From Mycolicibacter arupensis (GTDB lineage: Bacteria; Actinomycetota; Actinomycetes; Mycobacteriales; Mycobacteriaceae): 56,287 nt of DNA. The notes under the pieces are model-generated. The model was given only the letters and a program-made list of their open reading frames with translations, made no database searches and was not told the origin of the DNA. Made by a program: the position numbers and the translations under genes. Below, in pieces: positions 35,692 to 44,975 of the stretch (positions within the stretch are counted from its first letter, which is position 1; each line of letters begins with the position of its first letter). The stretch covers positions 1-56,287 of the forward strand of contig NZ_MVHH01000028.1 of NCBI RefSeq assembly GCF_002086515.1, read 5' to 3'.

Positions 35692-37701
35692 ATGCGCATC
35701 ACCCGGCTGGCCGGCGCCGCCCTCGCGTTTCTCATCGCTGTGCTCCTGGTGGCGCCGCTCGCCGCGGCGCAACCTCCGATGCATCTGCCCACCTCAATCA
35801 CCGACAGCGCCGGAGCACTCTCGCAATCTGAGCGGGCCGGGGTGCAGGACGCAATCGACACGCTCTACGCCGATCGGCACATCCGCCTGTGGGTGGTCTA
35901 CGTCGACGTGTTCTCCGGGCAGACCGCCGAAGACTGGGGCCGCAGCACCGCGCGCCTGAGCGACCTCGGCAGCAACGACGCCGTGCTGGCCGTGGCCACC
36001 GCTGATCGCAGCTACTCCTTCCTGGTGTCCAGCAGCATCTCTGAGATCAGCGCCAGCAAGGTCGACGCGCTGCGCCGCAACCAGATCGAGCCGGCTCTGC
36101 ACCGCGGCGACTGGGCCGGGGCGGCCACGGCGGCCGCCGGCGGGCTCAACGCCGCGGCCGCGCCCGCCGAGGTGAGCTGGACGCCGATCCTGATCGCGCT
36201 GGGCGCCCTCGCGGCCGCCGGTCTGGTGTTGGCGCTGGCGGTCCGTCAACTGCGGCGCAGGCGCCATGCGGCCGCCCTCACGGCGGCCCGGCGGGTCGAC
36301 CCCACCGATCCCAACGCACTGTCGGACATCCCGGTGTTCGCCCTGGACGCCCTGTCGCGAGAGAAGGTCGTCGACGTCGACAACGCGGTGCGCACCAGCG
36401 CCAACGAGTTGGAGCTGGCGGTCGAGGAGTTCGGCGACGAGCGCACCCGCTCCTTCGCGCAGGCCGTTGCCTCCGCCAAGGCAGCCATGGAGCATGCCTT
36501 CACGGTTCGCCAGCAGCTCGACGACGACATTCCCGAGACCCCGGCCCAGCAGCGCGATCTACTGACCGGGGTGATCGTGACGGCCTCCAAGGCCGACCGC
36601 GAGTTGGAGACCCAGCGGGCCTCTTTCGAGCAACTGCGCGACCTGGTACTCAATGCCGGCGCCCGTCTCGACACGCTGACCCAGCAACTCGTCGAGCTGA
36701 CGGGACGCATCCCGGCCTCCGAGAAGCATCTGGTCGAACTGCACAACGAGTTCGACGTCACCGCGCTCAGCTCGGTGACCGGCAACGTCAAAACCGCACA
36801 GGACAGGGCGTCCTTCGCCGAACGGAACATCACCCGGGCCCGTAGCCTGGCCGACCGCCCGGTCACCGGCGGCCAGAGCGAGCTGGTGGACGCGGTGCGG
36901 GCAGCCGAGTCGGCACTGGGTCAGGGCCGAGCCCTGCTTGACGCGGTCGACAACGCCGCCAGCGACATCCGGCACGCGGTGGCCGCCCTGCCCGCGACCA
37001 TTGCCGACGCCGAAGCCGGCATCACGGCGGCCTCGGCACAGCTGCAGCGAGGGGTGGGCAGCCACACATCCGAACTGACCGCGGCCCGCGACGCCGTGGC
37101 CAAGGCCCTCGCCACGGCCCGCGCCACGGCCCGCGCCTCCGGCGACCCGCTGGGGGCGTTCACTGCCCTGATCAAGGCCGATGCAGACCTGGATCAACTG
37201 CTGGACACGGTGGCCGAGGAACGCGCCGCCGCCGAACGTCTGGCCCGCACCCTCGAACAGGCATTGTTCACCGCGTCATCGCGGATTCGTGCCGTGTCGG
37301 ACTACATCGACACCCGTCGCGGCAGTGTCGGCCCGGAGGCGCGTACCCGGCTGGCCGAAGCGCGGCGCCGGCTCGACGCCGCCAACGAGAAACGCACCAC
37401 CGATATCGCCGCCGCACTCACCCAGGCCAACTCCGCGGCCACCTTGGCGACCGCGGCGCAGTCGCTGGCCAAAGCGGACGTACAGGATGCACAGCGGGAG
37501 TATTACGGGCGCTACGGGGGCGGCCCCGGCGGCGGCAACGACACCGGCGCCATGTTGGGCGGCATCATCATCGGCAACATCCTTAGTGGGGGCGGCGGTG
37601 GTTTCGGCGGCGGAGGCGGCGGAGGCGGCGGTTGGAGTCCGACCTCATTCGGCGGCTCCTCCTCTGGCGGCGGCTTCTTCGGCGGTGGCGGCCGGTTCTA
37701 G
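35692..37701 (+). CDS. TPM-domain membrane protein (Rv2345-like)
   Basis: This 669-residue protein has a signal peptide (MRITRLAGAALAFLIAVLLV through AAAQ). A TPM domain follows (about 35-150: TSITDSAGALSQSERAGVQD, WVVYVDVFSGQTAEDWGRS). Next are one transmembrane helix (near 165-190: WTPILIALGALAAAGLVLAL) and a long Ala-rich helical, probably coiled-coil region to about 600. The C-terminal tail is extremely Gly-rich (GGGGGFGGGGGGGGG). TPM domains elsewhere belong to membrane and photosystem-repair proteins; the role here is unknown. ATG 35692 opens a clean signal peptide; longer frames upstream are antisense to dgt. Confidence 0.85.
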   Translation: MRITRLAGAALAFLIAVLLVAPLAAAQPPMHLPTSITDSAGALSQSERAGVQDAIDTLYADRHIRLWVVYVDVFSGQTAEDWGRSTARLSDLGSNDAVLAVATADRSYSFLVSSSISEISASKVDALRRNQIEPALHRGDWAGAATAAAGGLNAAAAPAEVSWTPILIALGALAAAGLVLALAVRQLRRRRHAAALTAARRVDPTDPNALSDIPVFALDALSREKVVDVDNAVRTSANELELAVEEFGDERTRSFAQAVASAKAAMEHAFTVRQQLDDDIPETPAQQRDLLTGVIVTASKADRELETQRASFEQLRDLVLNAGARLDTLTQQLVELTGRIPASEKHLVELHNEFDVTALSSVTGNVKTAQDRASFAERNITRARSLADRPVTGGQSELVDAVRAAESALGQGRALLDAVDNAASDIRHAVAALPATIADAEAGITAASAQLQRGVGSHTSELTAARDAVAKALATARATARASGDPLGAFTALIKADADLDQLLDTVAEERAAAERLARTLEQALFTASSRIRAVSDYIDTRRGSVGPEARTRLAEARRRLDAANEKRTTDIAAALTQANSAATLATAAQSLAKADVQDAQREYYGRYGGGPGGGNDTGAMLGGIIIGNILSGGGGGFGGGGGGGGGWSPTSFGGSSSGGGFFGGGGRF

Positions 37702-37715
37702 GCTGGCGACAACCC

Positions 37716-38480
37716 ATGCTCAAACTCATCAACATCGCCGTGTTCGCGGCGCTGGCGGCGTGCTGCTACGCGCTGTGGGTCCGCCGCGACACGTGGTCCT
37801 CCCGCTGGGACAGCAGTCCCTCGCGAATCCTGGTCTTCATCGTTGGCGCGGGTGTCCTCATGTCGCCGGTGGGATGGGGGTTTCTGGATCCGATCCTGCA
37901 CAGCGTGCTCGGGGTGTGGAACGTTTCCGGCCTGGTTGCTGCGCTCTGCATGTTCGGCGCGGTGGTGAGCATGTCCGGGCATGTGGTGACGCGTCTGAGC
38001 GATCAGGACGGAGCCAGGCGACTGGAACGCCGCTACATCACCACACCACTGAGATTCGTGGTGCCGCTGACGATCGTCGTGTACTTCATCGCCGATCGTG
38101 GGCAGGCGCAGTATCAGGATGTCTTCGCGACCCGCGGCCCGTGGTTCACGGTCTACTGGGCGCTGATCTGCGGCTCTGCGCTTTACCTGTTCTGGTTCAC
38201 CGGCCGGTTGTTACTGGCGCTGCGCAACGATCCGCGCTCCACGGCGTCGGCCAACCGGTATCTGGTCTGGATCGCCCTGAAGACCGCGGCCATGTCCTAC
38301 CAGCTGATCAGCGTGCTCGCCGGAAGTACCTTCACACTGCCCACCTGGATCGGTGCGGGGGCGGCGAGCCTGGCTTTCGCCTACGCCGCCGCACAGTCAT
38401 GGCGAGCCCGGGCAGACTGGTTCACACCGGTCAGACCGAACATCGCCGAAGTCGCCGACGAGGAAGTCGCCGGCGACTGA
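37716..38480 (+). CDS. Conserved multi-pass membrane protein
   Basis: This 254-residue protein has about six or seven hydrophobic helices (MLKLINIAVFAALAACCYAL, ILVFIVGAGVLMSPVGWGFL, WFTVYWALICGSALYLFWF, and others). It ends in a hydrophilic acidic tail (EVADEEVAGD). No transport or enzyme motif is recognisable. It lies 14 bp after the TPM gene, so cotranscription is likely. Its stop faces the glyS stop across 6 bp. Function unknown. Confidence 0.75.
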   Translation: MLKLINIAVFAALAACCYALWVRRDTWSSRWDSSPSRILVFIVGAGVLMSPVGWGFLDPILHSVLGVWNVSGLVAALCMFGAVVSMSGHVVTRLSDQDGARRLERRYITTPLRFVVPLTIVVYFIADRGQAQYQDVFATRGPWFTVYWALICGSALYLFWFTGRLLLALRNDPRSTASANRYLVWIALKTAAMSYQLISVLAGSTFTLPTWIGAGAASLAFAYAAAQSWRARADWFTPVRPNIAEVADEEVAGD

Positions 38481-38486
38481 GGGCGA

Positions 38487-39869
38487 TCAGCAACCCTTGA
38501 GACGCACCGCCAGGTAATCCGAGACCGCGTCGATGGCGACCCGCTCCTGAGACATCGAGTCGCGCTCGCGCACGGTGACGGCGTGGTCTTCGAGCGAGTC
38601 GAAGTCCACCGTGATGCAGAACGGTGTGCCGATCTCGTCCTGGCGCCGATACCGTCGCCCGACCGCTCCGGCGTCGTCGAACTCCACGTTCCAGGATTTG
38701 CGCAGCTCCGCGGCCAAGTCCCGGGCCTTCGGCGACAGGTCGGCGTTGCGGCTCAGCGGCAGCACCGCAGCCTTGACCGGCGCCAACCGCGGGTCCAGCC
38801 GCAGCACGGTGCGCTTGTCCACCCCGCCCTTGGCATTGGGGGCCTCGTCCTCGTGGTACGAGTCGACCAGGAAGGCCATCAGCGAGCGGGTCAGACCGGC
38901 CGCCGGCTCGATCACGTAGGGCACGTAGCGGGTGTCGGCGGCCTGGTCGTAGAACGACAGGTCCACACCGGAGTGCTCCGAGTGTGTGGTCAGGTCGAAG
39001 TTGGTGCGGTTGGCGATGCCCTCCAGCTCACCCCACGGGTTGCCGGTGAAGCCGAATTTGTACTCGATGTCGGTGGTGCCGGCGGAGTAGTGCGACAGCT
39101 TCTCCAGCGGGTGTTCGTAGAGGCGCAGGTTCTCGGGCTTGATGCCCAGATCGATGTACCACTGCAGGCGCGCGTCGATCCAGTACTGGTGCCACTCCTT
39201 GGCCGTGGACGGCTCGACGAAGAATTCCATCTCCATCTGCTCGAACTCACGGGTCCGGAAGATGAAGTTTCCGGGGGTGATCTCGTTGCGGAAGCTCTTG
39301 CCGATCTGCCCGATTCCGAACGGCGGCTTGCGCCGGGCCGTGGTCACCACGTTGGCGAAGTTGACGAAGATGCCCTGCGCGGTCTCGGGGCGCAGGTAGT
39401 GCAGGCCCTCTTCGGACTCGATCGGCCCGAGGTAGGTCTTGAGCATCATGTTGAAGTCACGGGGCTCGGTCCACTCGCCCTTGGTACCGCAGTCCGGACA
39501 CGAGATTTCGCTCATGGGCACGTCATCGGGGTTTCCACCCTTCTTCAGCGCCACCGCTTCCTGCATGTGGTCCTGCCGGTGTCGCTTGTGACAGTTGAGG
39601 CATTCCACCAGCGGGTCGTTGAACACCGCGACGTGACCGGAGGCCACCCACACCTGACGGGGCAGAATGATCGCGCTGTCGAGACCAACGACGTCGTCTC
39701 GGGAGGTCACGACCGAACGCCACCACTGCCGCTTGATGTTCTCCTTGAGCTCCACCCCGAGTGGTCCGTAATCCCACGCCGACTTTGTGCCGCCGTAGAT
39801 TTCGCCCGACTGGAAGACCAGGCCACGTCGCTTGGCCAGATTGGCAACGGTGTCGATGATGGACGCCAC
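38487..39869 (-). CDS. glyS: Glycyl-tRNA synthetase
   Basis: This is a 460-residue class II homodimeric-type glycyl-tRNA synthetase charging tRNA-Gly. Motif 2 region is [20 protein letters not shown] with [10 protein letters not shown] after it, and motif 3 is [18 protein letters not shown] zinc-ribbon insert has CLNCHKRH and [10 protein letters not shown]. The C-terminal anticodon-binding domain covers about 355-460. GTG 39869 has AGGAG about 11-12 nt upstream. A 19-bp perfect palindrome lies 31-49 nt upstream of the start. Confidence 0.96.
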   Translation of the reverse strand: MASIIDTVANLAKRRGLVFQSGEIYGGTKSAWDYGPLGVELKENIKRQWWRSVVTSRDDVVGLDSAIILPRQVWVASGHVAVFNDPLVECLNCHKRHRQDHMQEAVALKKGGNPDDVPMSEISCPDCGTKGEWTEPRDFNMMLKTYLGPIESEEGLHYLRPETAQGIFVNFANVVTTARRKPPFGIGQIGKSFRNEITPGNFIFRTREFEQMEMEFFVEPSTAKEWHQYWIDARLQWYIDLGIKPENLRLYEHPLEKLSHYSAGTTDIEYKFGFTGNPWGELEGIANRTNFDLTTHSEHSGVDLSFYDQAADTRYVPYVIEPAAGLTRSLMAFLVDSYHEDEAPNAKGGVDKRTVLRLDPRLAPVKAAVLPLSRNADLSPKARDLAAELRKSWNVEFDDAGAVGRRYRRQDEIGTPFCITVDFDSLEDHAVTVRERDSMSQERVAIDAVSDYLAVRLKGC

Positions 39870-39899
39870 GAGGGGGTGTTCTCCTGTCTGGACGGGACC

Positions 39900-39918
39900 G
39901 TGCCGGCAATGCCGGCAC
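39900..39918. promoter_or_regulatory. 19-bp perfect palindrome in glyS leader
   Basis: GTGCCGGCAATGCCGGCAC is a perfect 9-1-9 inverted repeat. It lies 31-49 nt before the glyS start and 115-133 nt before smtB. It could be a dimeric protein operator, or an 8-bp RNA hairpin with a 3-nt loop in the glyS leader. No such element is familiar to me for glyS. Confidence 0.6.
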
Positions 39919-39961
39919 GCAAAACATCAGTCATCGTATCGACACCGCCAGCGTTCTTTGA

Positions 39962-39979
39962 CATGCATCATCACGCATG
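39962..39979. promoter_or_regulatory. Possible SmtB operator upstream of smtB-zur
   Basis: CATGC-N8-GCATG is an inverted repeat 53-71 nt before the smtB ATG. ArsR/SmtB proteins usually bind such imperfect palindromes upstream of their own operon and release DNA when they bind zinc. The assignment rests on position and symmetry only. Confidence 0.35.
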
Positions 39980-40032
39980 GAACAGTGGACGTCGGCTCAA
40001 GATCGTTTTCCAACGTGTGCGGAGGTGGTGGT

Positions 40033-40386
40033 ATGCCCCCCTCAGCCTCGGGTCTGGTGGATGGTCATCAACACAGTGGCCCCGCGTTTCCCGCGACTCC
40101 GCCGAGGGAGATCCTCGACGCCGCCGGGGAATTGCTGCGTGCCCTCGCCGCCCCGGTGCGCATCGCGATCGTGCTGCAGCTGCAGGAGTCGCAACGCTGC
40201 GTCCATGAACTCGTCGATGCGCTGGGCGTGCCCCAACCGCTGGTCAGTCAGCACCTGAAGATCCTCAAAGCGGCCGGGGTGGTTGCCGGCGAACGTTCCG
40301 GCCGGGAAGTGCTCTACCGGTTGGCCGACCATCACCTGGCGCACATCGCCATCGACGCAGTGGCCCACGCCGGTGAAGACCGTTGA
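40033..40386 (+). CDS. smtB: Zinc-responsive ArsR/SmtB repressor
   Basis: This 117-residue winged-helix repressor matches Rv2358. The DNA-binding helices are CVHELVDALGVPQPLVSQHLKILKAAGVV. The C-terminal helix DHHLAHIAIDAVAHAGED carries the alpha-5-type metal ligands (Asp/His...His...Glu) used for zinc sensing. ATG 40033 has a strong GGAGGT 6 nt upstream. In M. tuberculosis SmtB represses the smtB-zur operon when zinc is low. The next gene, zur, starts inside its stop codon (TTGA). Confidence 0.93.
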   Translation: MPPSASGLVDGHQHSGPAFPATPPREILDAAGELLRALAAPVRIAIVLQLQESQRCVHELVDALGVPQPLVSQHLKILKAAGVVAGERSGREVLYRLADHHLAHIAIDAVAHAGEDR

Positions 40387-40775
40387 GCGCCCCCGGTGTG
40401 CGGTCCACCCGGCAACGGGCCGCGATCGCGGCCCTGCTGGACACCGTCGACGATTTCCGGTCGGCGCAGGAACTGCATGACGTACTGCGTGAACGCGGCG
40501 AGAACATCGGCCTGACCACCGTCTACCGCACGCTGCAGGCGATGGCCACGGCCGGACAGGTCGACACGTTGCGCGCCGACACCGGCGAAGCCGTCTACCG
40601 GCGCTGTTCGGATCACCACCACCATCACCTGGTGTGTCGGGGCTGCGGAGCCACCGTGGAAGTGGGCGACCGCGAAGTCGAGGAGTGGGCGGCACGCATC
40701 GCCACGGAGTACGACTACTCCGACGTCAGCCACACCATCGAGATCTTCGGCACCTGCGCCAACTGCCGGACGTAG
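40383..40775 (+). CDS. zur: Zinc uptake regulator Zur (FurB)
   Basis: This 130-residue Fur-family repressor uses a TTG start overlapping the smtB stop by 4 nt. The winged helix is TRQRAAIAALLDTVDDFRSA and GLTTVYRTLQAMATAG. Metal sites include the HHHHH cluster followed by CRGCG, and the C-terminal CANC, giving the structural CxxC pair. With zinc bound it would repress zinc-uptake and ribosomal-paralogue genes. The gene ends 12 bp from the convergent Rv2360c-like gene. Confidence 0.95.
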   Translation: MSAPGVRSTRQRAAIAALLDTVDDFRSAQELHDVLRERGENIGLTTVYRTLQAMATAGQVDTLRADTGEAVYRRCSDHHHHHLVCRGCGATVEVGDREVEEWAARIATEYDYSDVSHTIEIFGTCANCRT

Positions 40776-40787
40776 ACCCGGCCGCCC

Positions 40788-41177
40788 TCAGCCGGTGAGG
40801 ACCCCACGGATGTCGACGCCTTTGGCCAGCACCAACAAGACCAGTGTCCGCAGCGCGTCGTCGGTCAGGCCGGTGCCGGGAAAGTTATAGCGCAGCATCG
40901 CATCTGCGGACTCGGCATCCTTCTCGACCAAGGTCACGGTGCCGAGTTGACTGAGGTCCGCCTGCTCAGCGGCACGCTGGCGCAACGTCATGGTCAGTGG
41001 CAGATCCCACCCCAGGATCTGGGTGAGCGACACCAGCTCGAGGTCGTCGGCGATCGGCACCACCCGCAACGACGCCAGCGTCCCGTCGTGCCGGACGGTC
41101 AGCGCACCGTCGGGTTCGGAGTCGACGGCCAGCACCTCGGCAAGCACCGCGGCAAGACGATCGGCCAGCGTCGCCAT
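40788..41177 (-). CDS. Conserved protein, Rv2360c-like
   Basis: This 129-residue protein starts [19 protein letters not shown]. It is a compact alpha/beta protein without signal, membrane or metal motifs (LTVRHDGTLASLRVVPIADD, DALRTLVLLVLAKGVDIRG). The overall look recalls small bacterial sensory chaperone-like or YbjN-like folds, but I cannot assign it. The ATG overlaps the uppS stop by one base (TGATG), so it is translated together with uppS. Confidence 0.8.
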   Translation of the reverse strand: MATLADRLAAVLAEVLAVDSEPDGALTVRHDGTLASLRVVPIADDLELVSLTQILGWDLPLTMTLRQRAAEQADLSQLGTVTLVEKDAESADAMLRYNFPGTGLTDDALRTLVLLVLAKGVDIRGVLTG

Positions 41178-42064
41178 CACGCCGTTCCGAACCGACGCTG
41201 CCGTGAGGCGTACTGTTCGCACGCCTCCCACAGGTCGCGGCGGTCGTAGTCCGGCCACAGCTTCTCCTGGAAGATGTACTCGGCGTACGCCGCCTGCCAC
41301 AGCATGAAGTTGGACGAACGCTGTTCACCGGAGGTGCGGATCAGCAGGTCGACGTCGGGCATGTCGGGCCGGTGCAGGTGCCGCGCGATGGTGGCTTCGG
41401 TGATCCGGTTCGGATTCAGCTTGCCCGCCACCGCCTCCCGGGCAATGGCCTGCGCGGCTTCGGCGATCTCGGTGCGCCCGCCGTAGTTGACGCAGTAGTT
41501 GATGGTGATGACGTCGTTGCCGACAGTCATGTTCTCGGCGATCTCGAATTCCTTGATCACACTGCGCCACATCTTCGGCCGCGAACCCACCCAGCGCATC
41601 CGCACACCCATGGCATTGAGGTTCTCGCGGCGCCGGCGCACCACCTCGCGGTTGAAGCCCATCAGGAAACGGACCTCTTCGGCGGAACGCTTCCAGTTCT
41701 CGGTGGAAAATGCATACACGGTCAGCCACTTGATGCCGAGTTCGATGGCCCCGCAGGTGATGTCGATCAGCACCGCTTCGCCCATCTTGTGCCCCTCGGT
41801 GCGGCCCAAGCCTCGTTGGGTGGCCCAGCGACCGTTGCCGTCCATCACCACGGCAACGTGATTGGGCAATGCCTCGGCGGGAATCTGCGGCGCGACGGCC
41901 TTGGAGGTGTGCTGTGGGGGGCGGCACGGTCCGCCACCGGGAGGCGACGGCAGCTGCGGGAAAACCACCGGCCAGGTGGATTTGTCCGGGAACACCGGAT
42001 AGTCGTCAGGTGCCGCGGGCAGTTGGGGGAAGGCGACCTTCCGCGCGGCACGATTCAACACCAT
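41177..42064 (-). CDS. uppS: Decaprenyl diphosphate synthase (cis-prenyltransferase)
   Basis: This 295-residue Z-prenyltransferase matches Rv2361c, which makes decaprenyl diphosphate for arabinogalactan and peptidoglycan precursors. Signatures are [20 protein letters not shown] (catalytic Asp, near 68-87), [15 protein letters not shown], and [20 protein letters not shown] with the downstream YAEYIF. About 60 residues of Pro-rich N-terminal extension are typical of the mycobacterial enzyme. ATG is at 42064; a strong hairpin terminator separates it from the upstream methyltransferase gene. Confidence 0.96.
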   Translation of the reverse strand: MVLNRAARKVAFPQLPAAPDDYPVFPDKSTWPVVFPQLPSPPGGGPCRPPQHTSKAVAPQIPAEALPNHVAVVMDGNGRWATQRGLGRTEGHKMGEAVLIDITCGAIELGIKWLTVYAFSTENWKRSAEEVRFLMGFNREVVRRRRENLNAMGVRMRWVGSRPKMWRSVIKEFEIAENMTVGNDVITINYCVNYGGRTEIAEAAQAIAREAVAGKLNPNRITEATIARHLHRPDMPDVDLLIRTSGEQRSSNFMLWQAAYAEYIFQEKLWPDYDRRDLWEACEQYASRQRRFGTA

Positions 42065-42093
42065 GGGTTCTATCCTGCCCGACCGGTCCGAAA

Positions 42094-42127
42094 CCGCCCG
42101 CGGCGACCGTGGGGTCGCCGCGGGCGG
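42094..42127 (-). terminator. Strong hairpin terminator after methyltransferase
   Basis: A perfect 15-bp GC-rich stem (42094-42108 with 42113-42127) closes a 4-nt loop. It begins about 31 nt downstream of the methyltransferase stop on the minus strand and is followed there by TTT. It fits a terminator and separates uppS from the inserted gene. Confidence 0.8.
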
Positions 42128-42157
42128 CTTATCGGATTCGACTGTTGCGGCCGTCGA

Positions 42158-43495
<1,338 letters not shown>

Positions 43496-43511
43496 TCATG
43501 TACGGCTTAGG

Positions 43512-44018
43512 TCAGCCGGCACTCCCGGGCTGACCGGGCTGGCCGGGCTGACCCGGTGTCCCACCCGGTCCGGGTGCACCGCCCAGGCCGCCGGCACCGC
43601 CCTCGCCGGGCTGGCCGCCGGGCCCACCGGCACCACCGGCACCACCGTGCCCGCCGTCGCCGCCGCGGCCACCCTGACCGCCGGCGCCGCCTTTACCGCC
43701 CGCGCCGCCCTTGCCGCCTTTACCGCCCTGGCCACCCTTGCCGCCCTGGCCACCCAAGCCGCCGGCTCCCGGGGCGCCGTCGGCACCCGGAGCGCCATCG
43801 GCCCCGTCCGCGCCATCAGCGCCGTTTGCACCGGGGCCGTTCGACGGCAGCGGCGACGTGATTCCGGCGGCCGGGCCGGGCTCGGCGGCCCGCGCGCAGG
43901 AAGTCATGGCCGGGATCATTCCCACGACGAGTAGCGCTCCGGCCGCCATACCGATACCGGCTCCGTAAGCCGGTGTCGTCCTCTGCGCCCAGCGCCCCCA
44001 CCCGGTGTCGTGAAACAT
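43512..44018 (-). CDS. Exported GGX/collagen-like Gly-rich protein
   Basis: This 168-residue protein has a short polar start and a hydrophobic segment (GIGMAAGALLVVGMIPAM) ending in TSCARA. That may be a signal peptide (ARA cleavage) or a weak lipobox (MTSC). The mature part is almost entirely triplet repeats. It begins with NGADGADGADGAPGADG, then GGX units rich in Lys, Gln and Arg ([17 protein letters not shown]), and ends in collagen-like GQPGQPGQPGSAG. It resembles PGRS sequence but has no PE domain. ATG 44018 has a purine-rich GGAAGGCAGG site upstream. It lies between recO and a methyltransferase gene. Function unknown; a cell-surface location is inferred. Confidence 0.75.
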   Translation of the reverse strand: MFHDTGWGRWAQRTTPAYGAGIGMAAGALLVVGMIPAMTSCARAAEPGPAAGITSPLPSNGPGANGADGADGADGAPGADGAPGAGGLGGQGGKGGQGGKGGKGGAGGKGGAGGQGGRGGDGGHGGAGGAGGPGGQPGEGGAGGLGGAPGPGGTPGQPGQPGQPGSAG

Positions 44019-44128
44019 TCGACCTGCCTTCCTGATTAAACCTAGGGATCGTGAAGTCGCATCAGCCTACCGCCGACACCCGGTTAGTCCACCGAAACGG
44101 ACACAATCGCCAGCTCACTACCCTCAGA

Positions 44129-44902
44129 TCAGCCGTCGCTGCCAGTGGCCCCGGGCGCGGCCACCCCGTGCTGGACCCGCTCCACCAAGGGCAATGTCCG
44201 CAGCCGTCGCTCCAGGTGCCACTGCAGGTGGGCGGCCACCAACCCACTGGCGTGGCTGCGATGCGCGGGGGTAGACAGCGCGGCGGCCTCCCAGTCGCCG
44301 TCGTGCAACGCCGACATCAGATCCAGCACACCCATCGGCGGGGTAGTCGACCCAGCCGGGCGGCAGTGGCTGCAGACGCTGCCGCCGGCAGCGACGTGAA
44401 ATGCCCGATGCGGGCCCGGAGTGGCGCAACGGGCACATTCGGTCAACGCCGGCGCCCACCCGGCCACCGACATGGCACGCAACAGATAGGCATCCAGTAC
44501 CAGCTCGCGGGGACGCTGGCCGTCGGCCACGGCACGCAGCGCGCCAACGGTGAGCCGATGCAACGCCGTCGCCGGCGCCCGTTCGGCGCCGGCCAGGCGT
44601 TCCGCGGTCTCCAAGATCACGCAGGCGCAGGTGTATCGGCCGTAGTCGCTGACGATGTCCGTGGCGAACGCGTCCACTGACACCACCTGAGTGACGATGT
44701 CGAGGTTGCGGCCGGGATGCAGCTGCACGTCGATGTGAGCGAACGGCTCCAGCCGGGCCCCGAACTTGCTGCGGGTACGGCGCACCCCCTTGGCCACCGC
44801 GCGAACCAGCCCGTGGTCGCGGGTGAGCAAGGTGACGATCCGGTCGGCCTCGCCGAGCTTGTGCTGGCGCAGCACCACCGCCCGGTCCCGGTACAGCCGC
44901 AT
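44129..44902 (-). CDS. recO: DNA repair protein RecO
   Basis: This 257-residue RecO acts with RecR to load RecA on gapped DNA. The N-terminal OB fold starts MRLYRDRAVVLRQHKLGEAD. The family block FGARLEPFAHIDVQLHPGRN follows, and the zinc ribbon has CARC and CSHC near 155-180. It is divergent from amiA2 across 73 bp and corresponds to Rv2362c. Confidence 0.94.
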   Translation of the reverse strand: MRLYRDRAVVLRQHKLGEADRIVTLLTRDHGLVRAVAKGVRRTRSKFGARLEPFAHIDVQLHPGRNLDIVTQVVSVDAFATDIVSDYGRYTCACVILETAERLAGAERAPATALHRLTVGALRAVADGQRPRELVLDAYLLRAMSVAGWAPALTECARCATPGPHRAFHVAAGGSVCSHCRPAGSTTPPMGVLDLMSALHDGDWEAAALSTPAHRSHASGLVAAHLQWHLERRLRTLPLVERVQHGVAAPGATGSDG

Positions 44903-44975
44903 CGGAACAGTCTCGCATCGTCTAGGGGTGTTTCACGGACGCGGACCGCGTGGCACGCCGATACGCTCTTCACCG

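Noticed and set aside
39870..40032. T-box riboswitch ahead of glyS
   Set aside because: No T-box consensus (TGGN) or specifier-loop stem is visible; only the 19-bp palindrome stands out.
38583..40208. A 541-codon plus-strand frame over glyS
   Set aside because: It is antisense to glyS and overlaps the start of smtB; no recognisable protein features.
44717..44975. Extended N-terminus for AmiA2
   Set aside because: It lies antisense to recO; the ATG at 44976 gives the normal family length.
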